Assembly (NCBI RefSeq): GCF_023349185.1
Contig: NZ_JAKIKY010000006.1
Location: forward strand, 186,001-250,000
DNA length: 64,000 bases
Direction of reading: 5' to 3'
Source of the DNA: Shewanella aquimarina
GTDB lineage: Bacteria > Pseudomonadota > Gammaproteobacteria > Enterobacterales > Shewanellaceae
Shown piece by piece: positions 56,642 through 64,000 of this stretch (position 1 is the first letter of the stretch; each line of letters starts with the position of its first letter). Position numbers and translations under genes: made by a program. Under the pieces are notes generated by a model that saw only the letters and a list, made by a program, of their open reading frames with translations, was not told the DNA's origin and made no database searches.

Positions 56642-57029
56642 AATTCGTCCCGTCCATGTGAAACTAGTAGGCCGATAGCCTTATATTTTTAACCTTATTT
56701 TTACCAGTAAATAGTCGCATATGTCTTGCCAAAAAACGCTGCACCTTGCCTTTGCTATTCATTAGTCATTGTTTTTAACAACTTTACTCTTGTTTTGCAG
56801 CAGCATGCTAGCCTATTCCCCTTGTTGCGCATACCACCAAAAACAGTATCTTGTCTCCACGCTGTAAATGCAGCCTGACAAGACATTAGACTAAAGTTAG
56901 TGAAATTCGACCAGTTAATGCTTGCTTTACGTTCGCGTAAACGTCAGAGTGATATTATTTGAACATGATCACGCTTCCCTGAGGGAGTCGTGTGATGTGA
57001 GCGCATAAGTACCTTGAATGGAGCGGAAG
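56642..57029. promoter_or_regulatory. Promoter region of the valine-degradation operon
   Basis: 388 bases upstream of the thiolase gene, also the promoter side of the esterase gene. It carries the palindrome TTTACG-TTCG-CGTAAA (56926-56941) about 90 bases before the thiolase start. Nothing else is recognised. Confidence 0.6.
56926..56941 (+). promoter_or_regulatory. LiuR-like operator candidate
   Basis: TTTACG-TTCG-CGTAAA is a 6-4-6 inverted repeat. As I recall, LiuR boxes controlling branched-chain amino acid catabolism in Shewanella have TTTACGT...ACGTAAA-type sequences, and the position in front of this operon fits. The motif is observed; the regulator is an inference. Confidence 0.6.
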
Positions 57030-58220
57030 ATGAGTACAGAGCAAACTAACCAAGAAATCGTGATTGTCGCGGCAAAACGCACCCCTATGGGCGGATTCCA
57101 GGGAGCCCTTTCCAGCGTGCCGTCACCGACACTCGCCGCCACGGCGATCAAGGGACTCATGGACGCGGCCGGCGTTCAGGGCGATGAGGTTAACGAAGTC
57201 TTGATGGGCTGCGTATTGCCGGCAGGCCTGGGTCAGGCCCCTGCGCGTCAGGCAACCTTAGGTGCGGATCTTCCTTTGTCTGTTGGCGCCACAACGGTCA
57301 ACAAGGTGTGCGGTTCAGGCATGAAGACAGTCATGCTGGCCCATGATTTGATTAAGGCCGGCAGCGCCGATGTCGTGATCGCCGGTGGCATGGAGAGCAT
57401 GAGCCAGGCGCCTTACCTGCTGGATAAGGCTCGTGGCGGCATGCGTATGGGCCATGGCAAGGTGCTGGATCACATGTTCTTAGATGGCCTCGAAGATGCC
57501 TACACGGGCGGCGCCATGGGCACCTTCGCCCAGAAGACGGCCGATGATTTCGGTATTACCCGAGAGGCGATGGATAACTTTGCCCTCGGCTCGCTGCAAA
57601 AAGCCAACGCTGCCATCGAATCTGGCGCCTTTAAGGACGAGATAGTGCCGGTTACCGTGGCGAGCCGCAAAGGCGATCTTGTTGTCGATACCGACGAGCA
57701 GCCAGGTAACGCCAGACCCGAGAAGATCCCAACTCTGCGTCCCGCCTTTGCCAAAGATGGCACCATCACGGCCGCTAACTCTAGCTCTATCTCAGATGGC
57801 GCGGCGGTATTGATGCTGATGAGCGCCGAAGAGGCCTGCAAGCGTGGCCTGGAGGTGCTGGCCACCATCAAGGGGCATACCACACATTCACAAGAGCCTT
57901 CGATGTTCACCACAGCCCCGGTCGGCGCCATGAATAAGCTACTGGATAAGGTGAACTGGTCGAAAGACGAGGTGGATCTGTTTGAGATCAACGAAGCCTT
58001 CGCCATGGTCACCATGCTGGCTATCTCTGAGCTTGGGCTAGACGAGGCCAAGGTTAACGTCAACGGCGGCGCCTGCGCACTTGGCCATCCTATCGGCTGC
58101 TCGGGTGCCCGCGTACTGGTGACGCTTATTCACGCCCTGAAGGCCAGAGGTCTTAAGCGCGGCGTGGCCTCGCTCTGTATCGGTGGCGGCGAAGCCACTG
58201 CCATGGCAATCGAAGTTTAA
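57030..58220 (+). CDS. Acetyl-CoA C-acyltransferase (thiolase)
   Basis: Thiolytic enzyme joining or splitting acyl-CoA units, 396 residues. Start at ATG 57030; the upstream ATG 57018 lies in the GGAG/GGAAG ribosome site region. The reactive Cys94 is in NKVCGSGMK, the base His in EAFAM region (NEAFAMVTM), and GACALGHPIGCSGAR holds the second catalytic Cys and His. First gene of the valine operon, where it could finish acetyl-CoA recovery or act in isoleucine degradation. Confidence 0.93.
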   Translation: MSTEQTNQEIVIVAAKRTPMGGFQGALSSVPSPTLAATAIKGLMDAAGVQGDEVNEVLMGCVLPAGLGQAPARQATLGADLPLSVGATTVNKVCGSGMKTVMLAHDLIKAGSADVVIAGGMESMSQAPYLLDKARGGMRMGHGKVLDHMFLDGLEDAYTGGAMGTFAQKTADDFGITREAMDNFALGSLQKANAAIESGAFKDEIVPVTVASRKGDLVVDTDEQPGNARPEKIPTLRPAFAKDGTITAANSSSISDGAAVLMLMSAEEACKRGLEVLATIKGHTTHSQEPSMFTTAPVGAMNKLLDKVNWSKDEVDLFEINEAFAMVTMLAISELGLDEAKVNVNGGACALGHPIGCSGARVLVTLIHALKARGLKRGVASLCIGGGEATAMAIEV

Positions 58221-58231
58221 TCCCGTTATTT

Positions 58232-58251
58232 GGGCTCGCTACCGCGAGCCC
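58232..58251 (+). other. Strong hairpin between thiolase gene and mmsA
   Basis: GGGCTCGC-TACC-GCGAGCCC is a perfect 8-base stem with a 4-base loop, 12 bases after the thiolase stop. There is no T-run, so RNA stability or partial termination is more likely than classic termination. Confidence 0.6.
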
Positions 58252-58355
58252 ATGCATTCACCCATGATTATGTGAGTTTTTTGCTGTCACTTACATAGCA
58301 GATCATCAGGCAGCGGCATTCGCCCAGGCCTGTTAGACGTATTTAGGAAAGCGAT

Positions 58356-59861
58356 ATGACAACTCAAGTAAAACATTACATCGACGGTCAGTTTATTTTA
58401 GGTAGCGGCCAGCAACAGATCTCTGTCACCAACCCGGCGAACAACGAGGTGATTGCCACCATCAACGCCGCTACGGTAGAAGAAGTTGAAACCGCGATCG
58501 CCAGCGCCAAGCAAGCCTTTGCTGCCTGGAAAGAGGTGCCTGTGTCTGAGCGTGCGCGTGTGATGTTCCGCTACCAGCACCTGCTCAAGGCGCATCATGA
58601 TGAGATCGCCACCATCCTGGCTCAGGAAACCGGTAAGACGTTCGAAGATGCCAAGGGCGATGTATGGCGCGGTATCGAGGTGGCCGAGCATGCCTGTAAT
58701 ATCGCCAGCCTGATCATGGGTGAAACTGTTGAAAACGTTGCCCGCAGCATAGATACCTATAGCTACACTCAGCCCCTGGGTGTGTGCGCCGGTATTACCC
58801 CTTTTAACTTCCCTGCGATGATCCCGCTGTGGATGTTCCCGCTGGCTATCGCCTGTGGTAACACCTTCGTGCTTAAGCCGTCTGAGCAAGATCCTATGAC
58901 ACCGCAGCGTCTGGTTGAGCTGTTCGAAGAGGCTGGCGCGCCTAAGGGCGTACTGCAGCTGGTACATGGCGACAAGACGGCCGTAGACGTGCTGCTGAGC
59001 CATCAGGATATCAAGGCGATCTCTTTCGTCGGCTCTGTGGGTGTGGGTCAGTACATCTATAAGACGGGTACCGACAACCTCAAGCGAGTACAGGCCTTCG
59101 CCGGTGCCAAGAATCACTGTGTCATCATGCCAGATGCCAACAAGCAGCAGGTGATCAACAACCTGGTAGGTGCCTCTGTGGGTGCGGCCGGTCAGCGCTG
59201 TATGGCGCTGTCGGTAGCGGTATTTGTCGGTGAAGCCAAGAAGTGGATCCCAGAGCTGCGTGATGCCATCGCCAAGGTTAGACCCGGCGTGTGGGACGAT
59301 AAAGATGCGGCCTATGGCCCGGTTATCAGCCCGGCGGCCAAGGAGCGCGTGCTCAAGCTAATCGCCCAAGGTAAGGAAGAGGGCGCCGAGTGTCTGCTGG
59401 ACGGCAGCGACTTTACCGTCGAAGGCTACGAAAACGGCAACTGGGTTGGCCCAACCATGTTTACCAATGTGACCACCGACATGAGCATCTACAAGGAAGA
59501 GATCTTCGGCCCTGTACTGTGCTGCATGGAAGCCGAGACGCTTGAGGAGGCTATCGAGGTCGTCAATGCCAGCCCATACGGTAACGGCACCTCAATCTTT
59601 ACCGCTTGCGGCGCCGCGGCCCGTAAGTACCAACACAACATCGAAGTGGGTCAGGTGGGGATCAACGTGCCTATTCCTGTGCCACTGCCTTTCTTCTCGT
59701 TCACCGGTTGGAAGGGCAGCTTCTACGGCGATCAACACGCCTACGGTAAGCAGGCGGTGCGTTTCTATACAGAAACCAAGACGATCACCGCTCGTTGGTT
59801 CGAGACAGATATCGTCGAGGCGGAGCACCATGCGCCTAACATGACCATTGCCCTGAAATAA
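58356..59861 (+). CDS. mmsA: Methylmalonate-semialdehyde dehydrogenase (CoA-acylating)
   Basis: Oxidises methylmalonate semialdehyde to propionyl-CoA, a late step of valine degradation, 501 residues. It is an aldehyde dehydrogenase with [15 protein letters not shown] (family hallmark), Rossmann [12 protein letters not shown], and the catalytic Cys in [12 protein letters not shown] at about 283. The normal ALDH general-base Glu is absent, as in MmsA. It is followed by a hairpin before the acyl-CoA dehydrogenase. Confidence 0.97.
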   Translation: MTTQVKHYIDGQFILGSGQQQISVTNPANNEVIATINAATVEEVETAIASAKQAFAAWKEVPVSERARVMFRYQHLLKAHHDEIATILAQETGKTFEDAKGDVWRGIEVAEHACNIASLIMGETVENVARSIDTYSYTQPLGVCAGITPFNFPAMIPLWMFPLAIACGNTFVLKPSEQDPMTPQRLVELFEEAGAPKGVLQLVHGDKTAVDVLLSHQDIKAISFVGSVGVGQYIYKTGTDNLKRVQAFAGAKNHCVIMPDANKQQVINNLVGASVGAAGQRCMALSVAVFVGEAKKWIPELRDAIAKVRPGVWDDKDAAYGPVISPAAKERVLKLIAQGKEEGAECLLDGSDFTVEGYENGNWVGPTMFTNVTTDMSIYKEEIFGPVLCCMEAETLEEAIEVVNASPYGNGTSIFTACGAAARKYQHNIEVGQVGINVPIPVPLPFFSFTGWKGSFYGDQHAYGKQAVRFYTETKTITARWFETDIVEAEHHAPNMTIALK

Positions 59862-59886
59862 GGGATAGCAAGAGACCTTGCAAGGT

Positions 59887-59918
59887 AAAAGCGATAAGGC
59901 CGGGGCCGAATCGCTTTT
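59887..59918 (+). terminator. Hairpin after mmsA
   Basis: AAAAGCGAT and ATCGCTTTT form a 9-base stem around an inner GGCC-GG-GGCC hairpin. The T4 at the end could allow partial termination, giving lower downstream expression. Confidence 0.55.
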
Positions 59919-60002
59919 ATCATTACTAGCCTACAACAAGTTAACGCGCCGCCATAAATAAGCCGACTAAGGCAAATACAAAGGCGCGAAAGGAGAGATC
60001 AG

Positions 60003-61160
60003 ATGGATTTTAATCTGAATGACGACCAACGTCAGTTTGCCGAACTGGCTACCCAATTTGCCCAGGAAGAGCTGGCACCCTTTGCCGCCAAGTGGGACGA
60101 AGAACATCATTTTCCCAAAGACGTGATTCAAAAAGCCGGTGAGCTGGGCTTCTGCTCACTCTACTCGCCCGAGTCGGAAGGGGGCATGGGCCTGTCGCGT
60201 CTGGACTCTTCCATTATTTTCGAGCAGCTCGCCATGGGCTGTACCGCCACCACCGCCATGTTGACCATTCACAACATGGCCACCTGGATGGTGACCAGCT
60301 TCGGTTCTCAGACACTGCGCGATGAGTGGTCTGAGGCGCTGACCACAGGTAACAAACTGGCCTCATACTGCTTGACCGAGGCGGGTGCGGGCAGCGATGC
60401 GGCATCACTCAAGACCAAGGCGGTACGCGAAGGCGACGAGTATGTGATCTCAGGCGCCAAGATGTTTATCTCTGGGGCAGGCTCTACCGAGCTATTAGTC
60501 GTCATGTGCCGCACAGGCGACGCTGGCCCTAAGGGGATCTCGGCGATTGCTATTCCAGCCGATGCCGAGGGCATCAGCTACGGCAAGGCGGAAGACAAGA
60601 TGGGCTGGAACGCCCAGCCGACTCGCGAGATCACCTTCGACAAGGTGCGCGTGCCTGTGACTAACCTTCTGGGTGAAGAGGGCCAGGGCTTTACCTTCGC
60701 CATGAAGGGGCTCGACGGTGGTCGTATCAACATCGCGACCTGCTCGGTCGGTACCGCCCAGGCGGCGCTGGAGCGTGCCCAGCAATATATGAACGAGCGT
60801 CAGCAGTTTGGTAAGCCGATTGCCGCCTTCCAGGCGCTGCAATTTAAGCTGGCCGATATGGCAACCGAGCTGGTAGCCGCCCGTCAGATGGTACGTCTGG
60901 CCGCCTTCAAACTCGACTCTGGTGATCCAGAGGCGACCGCCTACTGCGCCATGGCTAAACGCTTTGCCACCGACGTGGGCTTCAAGGTGTGTGACAGCGC
61001 GCTGCAGCTACACGGTGGCTATGGCTATATCCGCGAATACCCGCTGGAGCGTCACTTCCGCGACGTGCGCGTCCACCAGATCCTAGAGGGCACCAATGAG
61101 ATCATGCGTCTCATCATCGCCCGCCGTCTACTCGACGAAAACGCCAGCCCAATCTTATAG
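60003..61160 (+). CDS. Acyl-CoA dehydrogenase (isobutyryl-CoA dehydrogenase-like)
   Basis: FAD enzyme oxidising a branched acyl-CoA, 385 residues. CLTEAGAGSDAASLKT and FISGAGSTELLVVM are the usual FAD/substrate loops, and the catalytic Glu is in ILEGTNEIMRL at about 366. The setting between mmsA and 3-hydroxyisobutyryl-CoA hydrolase points to isobutyryl-CoA to methacrylyl-CoA. It could also take 2-methylbutyryl-CoA. Confidence 0.93.
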   Translation: MDFNLNDDQRQFAELATQFAQEELAPFAAKWDEEHHFPKDVIQKAGELGFCSLYSPESEGGMGLSRLDSSIIFEQLAMGCTATTAMLTIHNMATWMVTSFGSQTLRDEWSEALTTGNKLASYCLTEAGAGSDAASLKTKAVREGDEYVISGAKMFISGAGSTELLVVMCRTGDAGPKGISAIAIPADAEGISYGKAEDKMGWNAQPTREITFDKVRVPVTNLLGEEGQGFTFAMKGLDGGRINIATCSVGTAQAALERAQQYMNERQQFGKPIAAFQALQFKLADMATELVAARQMVRLAAFKLDSGDPEATAYCAMAKRFATDVGFKVCDSALQLHGGYGYIREYPLERHFRDVRVHQILEGTNEIMRLIIARRLLDENASPIL

Positions 61161-61175
61161 TCAGGGAGAACAAAG

Positions 61176-61949
61176 ATGACAGCGATAGTTGAACAGATCA
61201 TCGGCCATACCGCCGTACTGACCATGAACAACCCACCGGCCAATACTTGGACGGCCGATAGCCTGGCGCTACTCAAGCAGAAGGTGACCGAGCTTAACGC
61301 CAACAAGGAGATCTATGCCCTGGTGCTGACCGGGGAAGGCGAGAAGTTTTTCAGCGCCGGTGCCGATCTCAAGCTGTTTGCCGACGGTGACAAGGGTAAC
61401 GCGGCCACCATAGCAAAACACTTTGGTGAGGCCTTCGAGGCGCTGAGCGCATTTCGCGGCGTCTCTATCGCGGCTATCAATGGTTACGCCATGGGCGGCG
61501 GCCTGGAAGTCGCGCTGGCCTGTGATATCCGCATCGCCGAGGCGCTGGCCGTGATGGCACTGCCTGAAGCCACTGTTGGCCTGCTGCCTTGTGCCGGTGG
61601 CACCCAAAACCTCACCGCCATGGTAGGTGAGGGCTGGGCCAAGCGCATGATCTTGTGCGGCGAGCGGGTGAACGCCGACAAGGCGCTCAGCATAGGGCTT
61701 ATCGAAGAGGTGGTCGAAAAGGGTCAAGCCTTAGATGCCGCCATGGCGCTGGCCGAGAAGGTGGCTAATCAGAGCCCAAGCAGCGTGACAGTATGTAAGC
61801 AGCTGATCCAATCTGGCCGCGCCATGCCGCGCACCCAGGCTTTGCCGCTGGAGCGTGAGCTGTTTGTCGGTCTGTTCGACACAGAAGATCAAGCCGAAGG
61901 GGTTAACGCCTTCCTGGAGAAGCGCAAAGCAAACTGGAAGAATCGCTAA
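61176..61949 (+). CDS. Enoyl-CoA hydratase
   Basis: Crotonase-fold hydratase, 257 residues, likely hydrating methacrylyl-CoA to 3-hydroxyisobutyryl-CoA. Oxyanion loops FFSAGADLKLF and GYAMGGGLEVALACD; catalytic Glu residues in GGGLE and ALPEATVGL. The last base of its stop is the first base of the next gene (61949), so the two are coupled. Confidence 0.93.
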   Translation: MTAIVEQIIGHTAVLTMNNPPANTWTADSLALLKQKVTELNANKEIYALVLTGEGEKFFSAGADLKLFADGDKGNAATIAKHFGEAFEALSAFRGVSIAAINGYAMGGGLEVALACDIRIAEALAVMALPEATVGLLPCAGGTQNLTAMVGEGWAKRMILCGERVNADKALSIGLIEEVVEKGQALDAAMALAEKVANQSPSSVTVCKQLIQSGRAMPRTQALPLERELFVGLFDTEDQAEGVNAFLEKRKANWKNR

Positions 61950-63079
61950 TGACTGAACAGACAAATTGTGTGGTCTTTCAGACCTTAGGGACCTTATCGG
62001 GTAAGCTGGTGGGCGTTGCGACCCTCAACATGGAGAAGGCGCTCAACGCCCTCAACATGGATATGGTGCGCGCGCTGACTAGTCAGTTGACCGCCTGGGC
62101 CGACGATGACGCCATCGCCATGGTGGTGCTGGACGGTGCGGGTGAGAAGGCCTTCTGCGCCGGTGGCGACGTGCGCGCCCTCTATCAGGCCGCCCGTGAG
62201 CTGCCGGGCGAGATCCCAGAGGTGACCCAGGACTTCTTTACCCGAGAATATTTTCTCGATCATCTGCTGCATACCTTCGACAAGCCAGTGCTTGTGTGGG
62301 GTGATGGTATCGTCATGGGTGGCGGTCTGGGCCTGATGGCCGGTGCCAGCCACCGCGTGGTGACCGAGCGTTCTCGCATCGCCATGCCAGAGGTGACTAT
62401 CGGCCTCTATCCCGACGTGGGCGGCAGCTATTTCCTCAACCGTATGCCGGGTCATATGGGACGTTTCTTGGGCATGACCGCCTACAACATGGATGGCGCC
62501 GACGCCTTCTATGTTGGCCTGGGTAATCACTACCTGAATTCAAGTGACAAGCAGCCGCTGTTCGATGCGCTTTCAAGCATCGACTGGGAAAGCGATGTCT
62601 GCGCCAACCACGGCAAGCTAAACGCCCTGCTTGAGGCGATGTCGAGCCGCTGCGCCCAGCCAATGGGCGAGAGTATCCTCGAGCAGCATCAAGCCGAGAT
62701 CGATGCCCTGATGGACGGTGAACTCAATGAGATAATGACCAGAGTGAAGGCGGTAGAAGATGCCGAGCCTTGGCTGGCGCGCGCCCTCAGCACTATGCTG
62801 GCCGGCAGCCCGCTGAGTCTGCACCTGGTGTATCAGCAGTCGCTGCTGGGGACTGAGCTGAGTCTGAGCCAGGTGTTCCAACTGGAGTTGGGACTGAGCT
62901 GTAACTGCTGCGCTATCGGCGATTTTGCCGAAGGGGTTAGAGCGCTGCTTATCGACAAAGACCGTCAGCCAAACTGGTTATATGAGACCGTCGAGGCGGT
63001 GCCTCAAGAGATGGTCAAGTCACTGATGACCTCGCCATGGGATCCGCAAAACGATCCACTGCGCACCTTAGGCCAATAA
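61949..63079 (+). CDS. 3-hydroxyisobutyryl-CoA hydrolase
   Basis: Crotonase-fold thioesterase releasing 3-hydroxyisobutyrate, 376 residues, longer than hydratases as this group normally is. Motifs: AFCAGGDVRALYQA, IVMGGGLGLMAGASHRVVTE, and MPEVTIGLYPDVGGSYFLNRMPG containing the catalytic Glu and Asp. Coupled to the hydratase upstream and to mmsB 35 bases downstream. Confidence 0.95.
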   Translation: MTEQTNCVVFQTLGTLSGKLVGVATLNMEKALNALNMDMVRALTSQLTAWADDDAIAMVVLDGAGEKAFCAGGDVRALYQAARELPGEIPEVTQDFFTREYFLDHLLHTFDKPVLVWGDGIVMGGGLGLMAGASHRVVTERSRIAMPEVTIGLYPDVGGSYFLNRMPGHMGRFLGMTAYNMDGADAFYVGLGNHYLNSSDKQPLFDALSSIDWESDVCANHGKLNALLEAMSSRCAQPMGESILEQHQAEIDALMDGELNEIMTRVKAVEDAEPWLARALSTMLAGSPLSLHLVYQQSLLGTELSLSQVFQLELGLSCNCCAIGDFAEGVRALLIDKDRQPNWLYETVEAVPQEMVKSLMTSPWDPQNDPLRTLGQ

Positions 63080-63114
63080 TTTTTCAGGTAAAGCCTGAGG
63101 AAAAGGAGCAAAAC

Positions 63115-64000
63115 ATGAATACAGTTGCATTTATCGGATTAGGTAACATGGGTGGCCCTATGGCGGTCAACCTGGTGAAGGCTGGCTATACGGTCAAGGC
63201 CTTCGATCTCTCTCAGGCGGCCCTGAACCATGTGGTCGAGCAGGGCGCCATGCAGGCACCCAGCGCCTGCGCCGCGGCGGCTGCGGCCGATGTGGTGATC
63301 ACCATGTTGCCTGCGGGTAAGCATGTGCGCAGTCTTTATCTGGGAGATGAGCAGAATAAGGGGATCATCGATGTAGTGGCCGATGGCACCTTGCTTATCG
63401 ATTGTTCTACCATAGACGCCGAGAGTGCGCGTTTCGTCGCCGAGCAGGCCAAGGCCAAGGGACTCGAATTTATCGATGCGCCGGTATCGGGCGGCACTGC
63501 AGGTGCGGCGGCCGGCACCCTGACCTTTATCTGCGGCGGCAGCGATGCCGCCTTCGAGCAGGCTCAGGGCGTACTTAATGTGATGGGCGCCAATATCTTC
63601 CATGCCGGCGGCCCGGGTGCCGGTCAGGTGGCCAAGATCTGTAACAATATGCTGCTGTCTGTGCTCATGGTTGGCACCAGCGAGTCAATCCAGATGGGGA
63701 TAGACCATGGACTGGACCCTAAGGTGCTTTCTGAGATCATGAAGGTCAGTAGTGGTGGTAATTGGACGCTAGATAAATATAATCCTTGTCCAGATGTGAT
63801 GGAAAACGTGCCATCATCAAATGGTTACCAGGGTGGATTCATGGTTGATCTCATGGTGAAAGACTTAGGTCTGTCCCAGGAGGCGGCCCTGCTCTCTAAT
63901 TCGAGCACCCCAATGGGCGCCTTGGCCCGTAGCCTGTACGTGAATCATGCCCGTCAGGGAAATGGTAAGCGTGATTTCTCCAGTATTTTTGAGCAGTTTA
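63115..64000 (+). CDS. mmsB: 3-hydroxyisobutyrate dehydrogenase, 3' end cut by window
   Basis: Oxidises 3-hydroxyisobutyrate to methylmalonate semialdehyde, the substrate of MmsA. ATG 63115 is preceded by AAAGGAG. The visible 295 codons run from the Rossmann motif GLGNMGGPMAVNLVKAG to RDFSSIFEQF without a stop and include the substrate loop DAPVSGGTAGAAAGTL and catalytic Lys in VAKICNNMLL. The family is about 300 residues, so only a few residues are missing. Confidence 0.96.
   Translation, partial: MNTVAFIGLGNMGGPMAVNLVKAGYTVKAFDLSQAALNHVVEQGAMQAPSACAAAAAADVVITMLPAGKHVRSLYLGDEQNKGIIDVVADGTLLIDCSTIDAESARFVAEQAKAKGLEFIDAPVSGGTAGAAAGTLTFICGGSDAAFEQAQGVLNVMGANIFHAGGPGAGQVAKICNNMLLSVLMVGTSESIQMGIDHGLDPKVLSEIMKVSSGGNWTLDKYNPCPDVMENVPSSNGYQGGFMVDLMVKDLGLSQEAALLSNSSTPMGALARSLYVNHARQGNGKRDFSSIFEQF

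Overview
The window is a chromosomal segment of a gammaproteobacterium, most likely a Shewanella species. This is inferred from gene content and order: nagZ-ycfP, csiV-mfd, lolCDE, comEC-msbA-lpxK, gltA divergent from sdhCDAB-sucABCD, a valine-degradation operon, and the protein sequences themselves. No rRNA, tRNA, CRISPR array, phage or complete insertion sequence was seen. The only mobile-type element is a 264 bp MITE-like sequence.

Layout. 0-4.3 kb: serine deaminase (-), nagZ, ycfP, acylphosphatase. 4.3-9.5 kb (-): csiV, the mfd repair helicase, and a divergent PilZ-like protein. 9.5-12.7 kb (+): lolCDE lipoprotein exporter. 12.7-15.0 kb (-): a membrane diguanylate cyclase and a DUF2062 protein. 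15.0-21.3 kb (+): comEC, msbA, lpxK, a Trm112-like protein and a small kinase-fold protein, an envelope/lipid A group. 21.3-30.2 kb is the most accessory-looking part. It holds the MITE, a secreted metzincin protease behind a clear cyclic di-GMP-I riboswitch, a large Cys-containing exported protein with a candidate sigma-54 promoter and upstream palindrome, a DsbA-like lipoprotein, a sigma-54 activator resembling VpsR, and an exported metallo-beta-lactamase-fold enzyme. 30.3-37.7 kb (-): an RND efflux operon with one adaptor and two permeases. 38.2-49.6 kb: citrate synthase (-) and the divergent sdhCDAB-sucABCD block, most of the oxidative TCA cycle. 49.6-57 kb: an FMN-dependent glutamate-synthase-like protein, an acetyltransferase, fur, a CobB-type sirtuin with three small downstream genes, and an exported esterase. 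57-64 kb: thiolase, mmsA, acyl-CoA dehydrogenase, enoyl-CoA hydratase, 3-hydroxyisobutyryl-CoA hydrolase and mmsB (cut by the window edge), which form a valine catabolism operon feeding propionyl-CoA and acetyl-CoA units into central metabolism.

How it works together. Two themes run through the window. One is central carbon flow: valine degradation, the TCA cluster, serine deamination, and a sirtuin with a desacylase-type Tyr/Arg motif that could remove acyl marks produced by the same pathways. The other is cyclic di-GMP and the cell surface: a diguanylate cyclase, a PilZ-like protein, a c-di-GMP riboswitch controlling a secreted protease, and a VpsR-like sigma-54 activator next to an exported protein of unknown function. 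The 21.3-29 kb region is the best candidate for an undescribed system.
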